A DNA stretch of 64,000 nt from contig OY987267.1 of the NCBI GenBank assembly GCA_963920665.1, positions 18,352,001-18,416,000 of the forward strand, written 5' to 3'. This document shows, one piece after another, positions 1 to 10,988 of the stretch (positions are counted from its first letter, which is position 1; each line of letters begins with the position of its first letter). This DNA is from Straminergon stramineum (lineage: Eukaryota; Streptophyta; Bryopsida; Hypnales; Calliergonaceae). The notes under the pieces were generated by a model, which saw only the letters and a list, made by a program, of their open reading frames with translations, was not told the origin of the DNA and searched no databases. Made by a program: the position numbers and the translations under genes.

Positions 1-1975
1 CTCAACCATTGTTCACTTCCCACCTACCTATTAATATTTTTCCACTTTCTGATATCCAACCAAGGAGCTTTGATTTTTACATCCTAGATTTATCATTCTA
101 GATTTTATACAATGAGATGCATATTTTAATATTGATTAAAAATCTCTTGCAATGAGTTCCTAGGGAAGGTAAGGTAGACCAACCCATTTCTGCTAGCTTC
201 CTATAACCACCATCCTATTTTTGGCCCCATCTCCACCATAAAACTCACCCAAATCCATTCACTATTCTGACAATTTCAGTGCATTAATTCCAACTTGGGT
301 AACGTGCTGGCCTTTGATTGGTGGATACTCTAGTGCTAATAGGTACATATAATGGCATTTTTAGGTTTAGGATAGGACATTTATGACACTAGTCTTGTGG
401 CGGTTTTGTAATTTAGGGCAGACTACTTTAGAAATTCATAGAAATTACAATTTTTATTGGAAAATTATAATTTCACTTGGGTTTGATTCGTGAAACATGT
501 GCACATCTTTGAAAAATATGTGCCCCTCCTAGAGTTGGTCCTACTATACTCAGATTGTGAATCAGGGTGGTAATAGGTTGGTCTACCTTACTTAGAGTGA
601 TAGTAAAACAAGTTGCATGCAAATAGTTTTCAATGAAGGCCTATTGTTTTATTATTGGCAATTAATAGCATCCTTAAATTGTATAATTTTAAAATATCAT
701 ATATCATTTGGGGACTATTGGTGCTTACAAAAAATATGTGAAAGGTTTTACCCTTTCTTCCACAACACATAAGCTTACAACATGACAACCAGTTGTACCA
801 ATCTAATAGAGCACAACACTCCACATCATGCTGATCCGATGCTACACTCACCTTAGAAATAACAAACACCTCTGCTTCGACGGAATTGAACTTCTCTCAA
901 AACCTTGGCAGCATCCACTTCTTGTCATCATCTACTCAAAAATCGAAGGGGAATTCGATGAGTCATTCATTCTTTAGGGATACCCTGAACGTTGTGCAAG
1001 TGTCATCCTGTGCAACAGACAGTGGATTGATGTACTCAGCCTGCTCACACTTCTCGGAAAGGGAGTAAAGTCTCACTGTCAAGGCCGGCATAATCCAAAC
1101 CCTAATTCAGGAATTGTAGAAATAAGAGCAGATTTGAAATTGCAGAATCCTAGACCTAATATACAAAGTCTGTGAGGTTAACTCTTGGAGATTGAAGAAA
1201 TGCCAAAATCCAAGCACAGTGAAATAAAGAGGAATGGAAAATCAAATGTGTTCTGCTAAACCCTAAATCCTAAAGCGTTCAAACCATCGTATGAAATCAA
1301 GCTCCAAAGATGTTGTTGGAAGGCAAAGGAGATGCATTATCTACCAAGAGATGGAAGGGGGGAGGAGTACAACATGCTACAATTATAAGGTAAAGCAACT
1401 TCCAAAGCCATGACAAAGGGCAACATTAACAAGAAAAGTGAATGCAATGACTAGAAGGTGGTAAAGTCCAAATAAGAATGTAAAGGAAAAAAATGGGGAT
1501 CCAAGGCATGAAAACCCTAGAACCAAAGCTTGAGCCTCATACCTCAAAAATGCTACCAACTAAGAGAAGTTGAAACCCACCTAATTATTGGGTTGATACC
1601 CGGTCTAAAATCCCTCTATCTAATTATCCTTGGGCTATAATAGTTATAATAAAATTTTAATATTAAACATTATGATGCATCCTATATTATATATAATATT
1701 ATGCTTTGTAATAATGGAGGGTAGATTGGAACTACTTTGATTTATAAGTAGTCCATGTTTTAAACAATGGAAATAAAATGGACCCTATAGTTGTTGTCAC
1801 TTCATTTCTAAGATTCTTTGAGTAGTGCCTTCCCCTAAAATGAGTTCCATTAACCTATCACCAAGGTCCTTTATCAAAAGTGATTTGATTGTGGCCCAAT
1901 AATTGTATTTTTCATTTCAATAATAGTCTGGAAAGTCATCTACTAGCCAATTTTGGCTTCAATGTCCTTGTAGAG
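1..1975. repeat. Segmental-duplication block, copy A (left end cut by window)
   Basis: This AT-rich block aligns, in the same order, with 23,621-25,930: the first 170 bases match 23,621-23,790, positions 830-1,070 match about 24,355-24,560, and 1,180-1,940 match about 25,130-25,900. The copies differ by many substitutions and indels. The stretch around 890-1,070 is the most conserved part and carries a short open frame (60 codons), but it is broken in the other copy, so I do not call a gene. A TA-flanked MITE sits in this copy and not in the other. Confidence 0.75.
172..588. mobile_element. TA-flanked MITE, copy 1
   Basis: The element begins AGGTAGACCAACC and ends with the inverted form GGTTGGTCTACCT, and is flanked by TA on both sides (170-171 and 589-590). 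It is 417 bp long with no coding capacity. The duplicated block near 23,790 lacks it, which gives an empty site. Two relatives are at 20,359-20,771 and 24,692-25,113. The TA duplication suggests a Tc1/mariner-type non-autonomous element, but no transposase is present to confirm that. Confidence 0.8.
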
Positions 1976-3439
1976 TGAATTTATTCCCATTAAACAATAG
2001 AAACTTGATCACTCCTTGTTACGGAGTAGAAGAAAAGTTGAGCAATTGCCCTTGTGAGATTCAAATAGCGAAACTTTCAAGAGTTATAATTTTTATCATA
2101 TTTTCTTGTCAAGCCAAAATTAATTTTGCATCAAAAACTCCATGTCCACATTCCCCCCTTCTACTAAGCTCTCATAGAAATTATTCATGTCAAACAACTC
2201 TCATGGAGGTTAATCCTTCAAGGAGATTGAAAACATTTGGGCTCTTAGCATAATCTAATATATTTTTGAGGATACAAAAGTATTTTGAAAGGTACAACAA
2301 AGCTCTAATTGGCCTAATTTTTGTTGTGAACTTACAATGTAGTAGTGGAAGCTAGTGAGGCACAAGATTTATGGTTTTGTATAGTGAAGATGATGTCTGT
2401 AACACTAATATGTTTTTAAGGTAGAAACAATTCTTTCACTATAATATATATTGTAGCATTCCATAATTGTTCCTTTAGATTATACTATCTAAAAATGGGA
2501 CTTGTGAAAAACATGCACCAACAACAATAATGTTGTCTAGATTTGTTCCACATCCTATAGTTGTTTTAATGGTTTTGTCCCTAGAATAGAGACTAACCAT
2601 CAACTTCTCAATTCAAGAGTCCAATTCCTATCTATCCTCCATTCATGCATGGAACAAAGTTTGAATAAAAGTTGAATTTATTTTCATCCTACATCCATCT
2701 AAGTATCATCTAAGGTGAAAACACCCAAAACCGTCCTTGTACCTATTTCCTTCACATGAAAAATTCTATTGAAAGTGTCTCCCAAAATGAAATTAGACCA
2801 TTTACATACTTAACTGACATTATTTGGTTGATTGTTGATTCCCTAGGTTTCTATATTAGGACCAAGGTATTTGACAATTTCACTAGACTTGGGAGTTTCA
2901 CTTTGAAAATTTCTAGTAATTACATGTCTTGTCCAAAAATCTTGTTTTTAATGAAAATTCATGATTTTCAATTGCTCATACTACCAAAATGTTATTTTCT
3001 AAAAAGTAGTTCCTCTAACTATTTTGAATTGCTTATTGTGATGGTTTTGTTTGTTTTCACCTCAAATATTATTTTGAAACCTTCATTGCCCTAAGTGCAC
3101 AAGCAGTGATACCAAGCATGCAAAGATTGCTTTGTATCCTCCATGTTTTCTTACTCTAGCGTTGTCGAGTAGAGAGGCCTTGCCTTGGGAAAATGCGGGG
3201 CTTCTAGCTGCAACTAGATGTGGTTCAAATAATAGAAGATTCTGTGGCCAAAATCACAAACATAATAATAAATCCCCCAATAATGCCATATGAACCAGAA
3301 TACTATCACCCTTCCATACACCCCTCCAAAGATGTCATGGAGTCTCAATATACCCCATGTATGGTAAAAAATTGTAGAAACAAAGTCATATCCTTCATGA
3401 ACTCCCCTCAAAGAAGTGTCTGATAGTTGATTGAGTGTC
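1976..3439. other. Non-coding AT-rich spacer
   Basis: Open frames here are short (at most about 110 codons), have no recognisable domains and no codon bias. I see no gene and no clear terminal repeats. Confidence 0.6.
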
Positions 3440-4065
3440 ACGTTTGCTATACAACTCCAAACTAAGAGTGTGATATGCCTCTGAAAAGCTAACAAGAACT
3501 TCTACAACCTCTCCAAAATCCACATAAAACTAACATACTGTCCGACTTTTATGGTTGGTCAAAGTTCACCCTTCCCAACTCAAAGGCAACTCACTTATAC
3601 TTCACTCTCAAGCTCATAACTTTCACATACTACCTCCAAATCAAGAAAATAAACCCATTTTGAAAAGCTAACATGAACATCTACAAGCTCTCCAAGTTTC
3701 ACTCAAATACAAAGTACTTTCCACATTTCATAGCCTTTCAAAACTCACTCACTTAGAAACCCGAAAGTATCCCTTCACCCTTTCACTCTCAAGCCCATAA
3801 CTTTCTCATAATACCTCCAAATCAAGAAAATAAACCCATTTTGGAAAGATAACATGAATATTTACAAGCTCCCCAAGTTTCACTCAAACAAAAAGTAATT
3901 TCCACATTTCATAGCCTTTCAAAGATCACTCTCTTGAAAGTTTGAGGCAGCTTCACAACACTTCACTCTCAAACTTATAACTTACACATACTAACTCCAA
4001 ACTTCATGAGTGATAGCTTTTTGGAAACACAAAAACAAGATACATAAGCTCTCAAAATTTCATTA
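3440..4065. repeat. Tandem repeat with ~181 bp unit
   Basis: The phrase starting TTCACTCTCA recurs at 3,601, 3,782 and 3,962 (spacings 181 and 180), and the phrase around GAAAAGCTAACA recurs near 3,481, 3,661 and 3,843. About 3.4 diverged units are present. Unit length is in the range of plant satellite monomers, but so short an array may equally be a tandem expansion inside an old transposon. Confidence 0.8.
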
Positions 4066-6207
4066 CCAAAATCTCCATGTACAAAGTGCAATCCTTTTTC
4101 AAAGTGACGGCTTCCCTAAGTAAACAAGGAGGAGGAAGAAGATGATCCTCAACCTCATTCGTCACCTCAACCTCCATGCCATCCACCTAAGTTAGTGGAT
4201 TTTGGCCACTAAGATGCCACATGGGCCATAATATCCACATGGGTCACTTCCTATTCTCGATAAGTCTATCCATATCATCTACGTGGATTTTTTATCCATT
4301 AAAAATAAAAATAAAAATAAGGAAAAAGGTAAAACAAGCTTTACCTTTTGTTTTTACAACTTCAAACTAACTAACTAACATATTAAAATATCTTCTAGTA
4401 TAGAAATCAAAGAACTAAATATTTGTCAAATAGAGGTAAAAAAAAAGAGTTCAAGTGGAGTATAACCCCATTTGTTTCTTGAAACTCTAGAAAAAAAAAC
4501 CCTCCAATTTAACAAACAATTATGCATTTTCACATAATGAATACATTTACAATACGACAACGTATTCTTCCTTCATTTTCTATGCCTTGCTTGAGGATTA
4601 GGGTTTGTTTTGAGGCATTTCTTGCTTAGTTAGGTGAATTGTGGACATCACTTTGGATCTTAAGAGTTAAAACATGGTGAGCGTGGAGCTTGGCATTGAG
4701 GGGTGTTGAGGAGTTTGTGGTTGTAGAAGGCAAGGTAGTGGCATCGCAACAAAGAGAAAACAACAAGGCCACATCACATGGAGGGGTTGTTGATTGGAGG
4801 AAGTTTGGGCTTGATTATGACAATAATTGGATTTGTTGGGATTTTGTGTCAATGCAAGTGTTAGCTCAAAGTTTGTTGTATGTGAGTCTTGGGATTAGTA
4901 GGAGTACTAGAAGTGGGATTAGAAGTGTTGTAAGGTTGATTTGGTTGATGAGGTTTTTGTCTCATGAAGTGTAGTTTAGGTTGATTGTAGAATTGTTGGT
5001 GACAAGGAAATATTATGTTGTGGATGTGAGACTTGTCAAAAATGAAGGGTGGCATTGCATGTTGAGAGTGGTGTGTGGATTTGCAAAGGTACAACATTTG
5101 AGCTTTGTGATGTTGTAGTGTATATGGTATATGTTGACAGTGGTGCATTTTGTGTAGGGCAATCCCCAAGGCGGAGAGAATTCTAATAACAAAAAACAAG
5201 CTAAGGTAGTCAACCCATTTCCAACTACTTAAGTAAATATGAATATTTGGAGTGTGGATTTCTTGAATGCAGGAATTTTCGCGTGTATATAGATAGAATT
5301 TGGAAGGATTCCACAAATTTTTGGAATTTTATTTCTCAAAACATAATTATTATGAATTTTTTAGCTCAAGATTATATTTGACCTATATTGGTCATATAGG
5401 TCTTCCTATTTCCAAACAAGGGCTGATTGCAAAATCAACCAAGGGTTGGTTGCAAAATTGACAATCTTGTAGCCAATCATAATGCGCCCCAACTACACTG
5501 AGAATTGTACCATAATTAATCACGACTCATAACTACTTGACCGGAAAAAAACTATCTACATGGTGGAAATCCATAGGAGGGTGCTCAAAAATGGGTTGCC
5601 TTCCATAACAAGGAGAGCAAAGCCCAATAAGGAATGCTTGTTTGTTTTTCAAAATTCCCAACTACGAGGAAATTACTCGATACAAATCTCCATCTAGAAA
5701 TGGATGAAATATGTGAAAGATGAATGAAAAATTTGTAATTACTGATTCCATAGATTTCACACACCAAGAGAAGATTACAGGAAATAATCTTCGCTCAAAA
5801 TGAACGGTACAATTCTTGGAAGGGATTTACAATGCTAAAGTTATTAGTTTTGTGTATTAGAAGAGGATGGGGATGGTTGGGGATACTCAAACTTCATAGA
5901 ACCATTTTAGCCTATTGTTTCCAGATGAATATGTTATTCATGACTCCTTTATCGTATTTCTACTATGTATTGTGGGACCATTAACCCTAGAAGGACTTGA
6001 AAGCCCTTTGTGGCCGTATAGTATATCATATATTTGGTGGTATTTGATAAAGAAAACCTTGAAGAAATACTTTTCAGTACAAATGAAATTAATGATCATG
6101 ATAGTACATAAATAAAAATGTATCATAACTCATATATTAAACGACAATTAAAGAGAAATAATGCTAAATATGGGTTGTATAGAGGGACCCCAAGGGCCTT
6201 TCTAAGG
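4066..6207. other. Spacer without a supported gene
   Basis: Several overlapping open frames of 60-150 codons occur on both strands (for example 4,690-4,974 plus and 4,861-5,316 minus), but none shows a domain, and opposite-strand frames of similar length overlap, which is typical of chance. The part from about 5,316 to 5,640 is a dispersed repeat listed separately. Confidence 0.5.
5316..5640. repeat. Dispersed repeat, related to 32,690-32,960
   Basis: Shared phrases in the same order include TTTATTTCTCAAAACA, CTTCCTATTTCC, AAGGGCTG.TTGCAA, TGTAGCCAATC.TAATG and ATGGGTTGCCTCCCAT or close variants. Family unknown; no ends could be fixed. Confidence 0.6.
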
Positions 6208-6803
6208 TTAACCCCGGAGCACTTTAACGTCCAAAAAGTGGAATACAAACAAATTGAAATTGACGACATATCTTCCCATTACTACTTGGATGAAAGTCAT
6301 CTTATTTTTTTTAGATACTTTATCAAGTGGTTGTCCTATCTAATTGTTGGATTTGGTGTTACTAGTGTACATATTTCTTATTTTTCTAAAATTACAAATG
6401 TGGAAGTATATCAAGTGATTGCCCAAGCCAAAATTGCATTGACTCTAGTTCAAAACAAGATTTGCCAAAATGAGGTCATAGATTTTAAGAACACAAAAAT
6501 TTCAAAAAATCACCATATGAAGAGAATCTTATTTCAAATCCATTTCAATAAAGTTGACTAAAAAAATCATAATATTTTGCTTGTAATTGAATTTTGAATG
6601 AATTTTGAAATTTCCCTTTCAAATTTTATAAAAAAATATTGATAATAGCATTGGTGAATCTAACTATACAAATAGAATCTAAAACTTACATTCTACAATT
6701 TTTGTTCATATGTCAATTCCAAAATATGCTTCCAAATAGCACTTTATAATGATTTTTCTCAAATCGTCAATTCTGGAGATGAGTTTGGACATTCCAGGAT
6801 TAA
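6208..6803. mobile_element. piggyBac-type MITE (~580 bp subfamily)
   Basis: The element has TTAA at both ends (6,208-6,211 and 6,800-6,803). Its left end TTAACCCCGGAGCAC and its interior match the elements at 26,026, 33,576 and 57,693 over their length. The right end is degenerate (CCAGGATTAA rather than AGGGGTTAA). It has no transposase. TTAA target duplication with CCC-starting ends is the hallmark of the piggyBac superfamily. Confidence 0.75.
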
Positions 6804-6813
6804 ATTATTTTAC

Positions 6814-7030
6814 TTAACCCTTAAAGGACAGACTCATGACCATGGAAATCATCCTTTTGGATACCATTAGCTTAAAAAATGCAAAAGCACTCATTGGAAG
6901 TCAGACTACTATAGAAGACCTTTTTTCACAACAAAATTCTGAGGATGAAGAGTTGCACTTTTGTCCTACACATAAGAATTCTCTGTCATTCTTTGGATAT
7001 AAAACATACTTGATGTCATCTTTGGGTTAA
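6814..7030. mobile_element. Possible short piggyBac-type MITE
   Basis: The stretch begins TTAACCCTTAAAGGAC, like the ends of other piggyBac-type elements here, and ends TTTGGGTTAA. Only about seven terminal bases are inverted and no empty site was found, so the right boundary is uncertain. Confidence 0.35.
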
Positions 7031-7318
7031 AACATGGTTCTTTTTTTGTTATTATCAATGACTTGGAGCTCTTTTCAAATACAAATTTTGCATTTCTTTA
7101 CTCTTTCTTTTTTACATTTGATATGTTCAATATTACTCAACTTTGTACCTGATTTTATAGAGTTTCAAATAGATGCCGGAGGTTTTGAAAAGAGAAGCTC
7201 TGGTAATCAGTTAATGGATGATCCTGCTGTTTTGAAAACTTTTGTAGGAAAATAATAATTAAAATGGGGTACATGTAACCGGAGTTGGTGAAGAATCTTC
7301 AATAACTTACTGTTATAT

Positions 7319-7575
7319 ACTAGTGTGCCCTGTGCCGTTGCCACAGTCAAAATTAAAGTAAAAGTATTTTTTTAATTTTTTAATTCAAAAAGAACTTTGA
7401 AATTCAATAACTTTCACACAATAGGTCGAAATGCCACGAAACAATGCCCGTACACCCATTCTTGTTGAGGGCTTTCCAACGATAGTATGATACCAAGCAC
7501 GCAGCTAGGAGATGCATGGTCTGGGAGATCTCAATGTAACAAACAAAACAAACAAACAGTGTAACTTAAGGTATT
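7319..7575. repeat. Dispersed repeat T, copy 1
   Basis: The copy starts ACTAGTGTGCCCTGTGCC and ends near AACTTAAGGTAT. It shares this frame and much of its interior (for example AAAGTAAAAGTATTTTTTTA and CTTTGAAATTCAATAACTTT) with 10,233-10,487 and 10,490-10,853. No terminal inverted repeats, target duplication or coding sequence could be recognised, so the class is unknown. Confidence 0.75.
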
Positions 7576-8802
7576 GATGTTGGTCAAAAAATTAATAAAT
7601 ATAATTGAATAAAAGATAGTTTCCATCATATTTAGTTTAGACTACAAAAAAATAATGAGGCTTGGTTTTAGGCTTTGGGGTCATGTAGGGATTAACATTG
7701 TATGAGTAGCAACAATAGAAAGCTTCCTTATATGCCTCTTATCATACATTTTGTTTTTTGTGCAAGTAAAATAGTATAAAAATGTATGGAACTTTGATTG
7801 CAAAATTTTCTTGCTCTTTGTGTGATGAGATAAGAAGTCTTTGAATCTTCTTAACTTGAAATTTTTGCACTATATATTTTGAATTTCTAATTTCCTACAC
7901 TATAGAGTTGAGTTGAGGGTTTGGGAAAAATTAAAAGAAAAAATCAACTTGATTTTCATTCTTAAAGTAGTAGTAGGGATGAGATAGATTGAAAATCTAA
8001 ATTGTTATTAGCTCTACAATGGAATTGCAATACACTAATACCAAGGGTAAGATTGTTCTAGCAAGCAAACTAAACTTTGTATAATTTTTTTTTAATTGTG
8101 AAAATTGAGTTAAAAAATGAACACTATAAATTAATTTTTCAAAGATGATGTAACGATTGCTCATAAATCCAAAAGTTCCATAACTTTCACATCACTAATC
8201 CAAATGGAATGAATGGAAGCTTCACATGTAGACAAAAATATATTGTCTTTGAGAGAAAAACTAAAAATTAAAAAAATTCAATTTTTTGTGATTTGTTTAC
8301 TTTGCCTAGAGAATTGCTTTTTGGTCTAAGGGAGACATAACTTTTGCTCCCAAGCACCGATTGAAATAATAATTATATTTGTAGAAAGCTAATATGGTTT
8401 TCTATCTTCAAAAAAACATCTAAAAAATCATGTCAAAAATTGAAGTCAAATAAGCCTACCTAAAATCCCAACAGTTCCCTAAGGTGCCTTTGGGACTTTC
8501 AAGGTTAAAACATGTTCCACATACTTCACTCTTGAGCAAGTTCCGACATAGAATTAAGTTACAAACAATTGTTGTTTGCCACTCCAACTTCAATGTGCAT
8601 AGTTTATAAGTATTGAGGTAGGAGGTTCATAAAGCGCCCATCTAAGAGCTGAAACTGAATTTTGGGGAGGTGAAACTCATTGAAATATTTTTCAGTAAAT
8701 TTTTCTTGAAAGACAAGAGGAATTGACATCTAATCCAAGTCGTGTCATATTTTTTGGAGTTTTGTAGAATTAGTTATGAATTTTTGAAGTCGAAATGGCA
8801 TA

Positions 8803-8917
8803 GGGCTCTAAAACCGCACACCTCCTCAAATGTACACTGTTGGTACATCCCTGTAAAGATGAAAAAACCCCATGTACACAGAGTGTACATTTGAGGAGGT
8901 GTGCGGTTTTAAAGCCT
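8803..8917. other. Near-perfect hairpin (small-RNA precursor-like)
   Basis: Positions 8,810-8,838 and 8,882-8,910 are a perfect 29 bp inverted repeat separated by a 43 bp loop. Pairing extends outward several more bases with one mismatch (GGCTCTAAAACC against GGCTTTAAAACC). Either strand could fold as a MIRNA-like precursor. Alternatively it is a recent inverted duplication or a short foldback element. Confidence 0.8.
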
Positions 8918-9606
8918 GTGCGGATTTCAAGCCTCCTACCTTAATAAAGCTTAATTGCACAAGAACTCTTCCACTTTCATTTGTTGTGCATTTTATGGAT
9001 GCAGCAGTGTCTATCAAGCGCAACAATTATTCTATTGATGGTACAATTGGTGATGATGTCACAATCCAAATTTTGTCCTCAGTCTTTTTTCTATATTTTA
9101 TCTCTGCAATGAAATATCTTTCATTTGAGTCAGAAAATAAAATTGCAACTTCAAGTTAGATGTAACTTACACCGAGCTTTAATTTGGTGCATACAAGGGT
9201 GAATATTTTGGATATTCCTTTAGAGATTAGTAAATCTTTCTAGTGTCATCTTCATGATAAGATAACACCACCAAATTGTGACCTGCTTGCAAACCTGTTT
9301 CATCTTCATTCTTGCCTGAAATGTATTGTACAATCTCTATTCTTGAAAGTTCAGGGTTGATTTAGGTATACCTATTTCCATCACTTTGGAAATTCATAGT
9401 TTATTCTTATGGAGACCAAAAAATCTATTCTACAAGAATTTAACCCTATAAGAATAGGCCCATAATCACTCATTTCAAGCTTCAACTATCATCACTTTTT
9501 TTGCTGCAATTTTGAAACTAGATATGAATGAATATTTTTAAATTTATTTTTCAGAGATGAAGTCATATGTCTACTACAAGTTATAAAATTTTCAATTGTG
9601 TATGTG

Positions 9607-9628
9607 GGTGGTGGTGGTGGTGGTGGTA
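9607..9628. repeat. GGT trinucleotide microsatellite
   Basis: About seven uninterrupted GGT units in non-coding sequence. Confidence 0.95.
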
Positions 9629-10232
9629 TTTTGAAATTATAATGATTTTTTTTTGGAAATGAAGAAATTCATATCAAGTATTCAAATACAAAATATACTC
9701 AAAAAATATGAAATTTTCACCATAGATGTATAGTATAGTGTAGAACATCAAGGTATAAACCAGAAATACCATGTCCCTCTAAAGTGAGAAAATCAATAAA
9801 CCATGGTTATAGGCCCAAAGTTCACATTGCTATAAAATATTGAAATTTATGAATTTTTCAAAATTTCCAATTGGAGTAGATACTCCACTTGGTAAGCTTC
9901 ATTTCATTAGTTGGCCTCAAATCAAGAAACATCATTTTTATGGCTGAAATTTACATCAAGAGAAAATAGCAAAAGATGGCCAAAATACATTACAAGGGAG
10001 ATTGGGGGATTGACCATCTTCTTCTTTAAAAAAGTCAATAAGACCATAATAAGAGTTTTTGCAACACTTTTCACTGAAAATGTACTTGAATACCCTCCAA
10101 ATAAATAAATTGGATCCAAAAAAAACATTTTTTTTTCTATCCTACAATGTCAAGTGAAGCCATCCATTGGACACTTAGTGTCCGCAATAGCGCTACATGG
10201 TTAAGAATAATGTAATTGAAACCTCAATATAC

Positions 10233-10487
10233 ACTAGTGTGCCCTGTGCACAGTCAAAATAAAAGTAAAAGTATTTTTTTAATTTTTTGGTTCATAAAAA
10301 CTTTGAAATTCAATAACTTTTACATCTTAGGCCCAAGCACCACGAAAACAAAGCTAATGCACCCCTCCTCGAGGAGGGCTTTCTAACAATACCAAGCACA
10401 AGGCTGGGGGATGCACAGTCTAAGAGATTTCAACATAATGAATGAACAAACAAAACAAAACAAAACAAACAACCTTACTTAAGGTAT
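10233..10487. repeat. Dispersed repeat T, copy 2
   Basis: Same start (ACTAGTGTGCCCTGTGC) and end (CTTAAGGTATGG) as the other T copies. It lies directly head to tail with copy 3, only about two bases apart. Confidence 0.75.
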
Positions 10488-10489
10488 GG

Positions 10490-10853
10490 ACTAGTGTGCC
10501 TTGTGCCGTTGCCACAATCAAAATCAAAGTAAAAGTATTTTTTAAATTTTTTATGGCCCCCGTCAGAGAAAGGTGACACTCCCCTGACGGGGGAACATCA
10601 CGCCAGGGAGGGGAACAGTTGATCAGGGAACTTGGGGACAAAGACAACTTACATTGTTGGTGTTGGTTTATTCATTAAAACTTTGAAATTCAATAACTTT
10701 CAGACAATAAGTCCAAACGTTGTGAAACAAAGCCCGTGCACCCCTCCTTGCCGAGGGCTATCCGACAGTACCAAGAACAGGACCGGGGATGCACGGTCTA
10801 CGAGATCTCAAAGCAACAAACAAAACAAAACAAATAGCCTAACTTAAGGTATG
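10490..10853. repeat. Dispersed repeat T, copy 3, with ~115 bp insertion
   Basis: It follows copy 2 in tandem. Compared with copies 1 and 2, it carries an extra segment of about 115 bp at roughly 10,550-10,665. That segment contains an inverted repeat, CCCCCGTCAG against CTGACGGGGG, and is much richer in GC than the surrounding repeat. The copy ends about 135 bp past the 3' end of the kinase gene. Confidence 0.75.
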
Positions 10854-10988
10854 GATGGTAGCGGCCTGAGTTTCAATTTCTTACGCCCTGAAAGATTAGA
10901 CTTAGTTCAATTTCTTGATACCTTCAAATTTTAGCAGTTCTTACAACCAATAACATTTCAAACGGAGCTTTAAGAAACAATTCAAGAA

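Larger units (their letters stand above)
7576..10228. other. Spacer without a supported gene
   Basis: No long open frame is present. The stretch near 8,030-8,110 matches 18,690-18,810 in inverted orientation, with shared phrases such as TTTAGTTTGCTT and CTCAATTTTCACAATT when read on the other strand, so an old dispersed repeat lies here. A strong hairpin and a GGT run are listed separately. Confidence 0.55.

Noticed and set aside
4861..5316. 151-codon minus-strand open frame
   Set aside because: Overlaps a 94-codon frame on the other strand, has low-complexity composition and no domain or homologous copy.
6118..6561. 147-codon plus-strand open frame
   Set aside because: Runs across the left boundary of a piggyBac-type MITE and is not conserved in other copies of that MITE.
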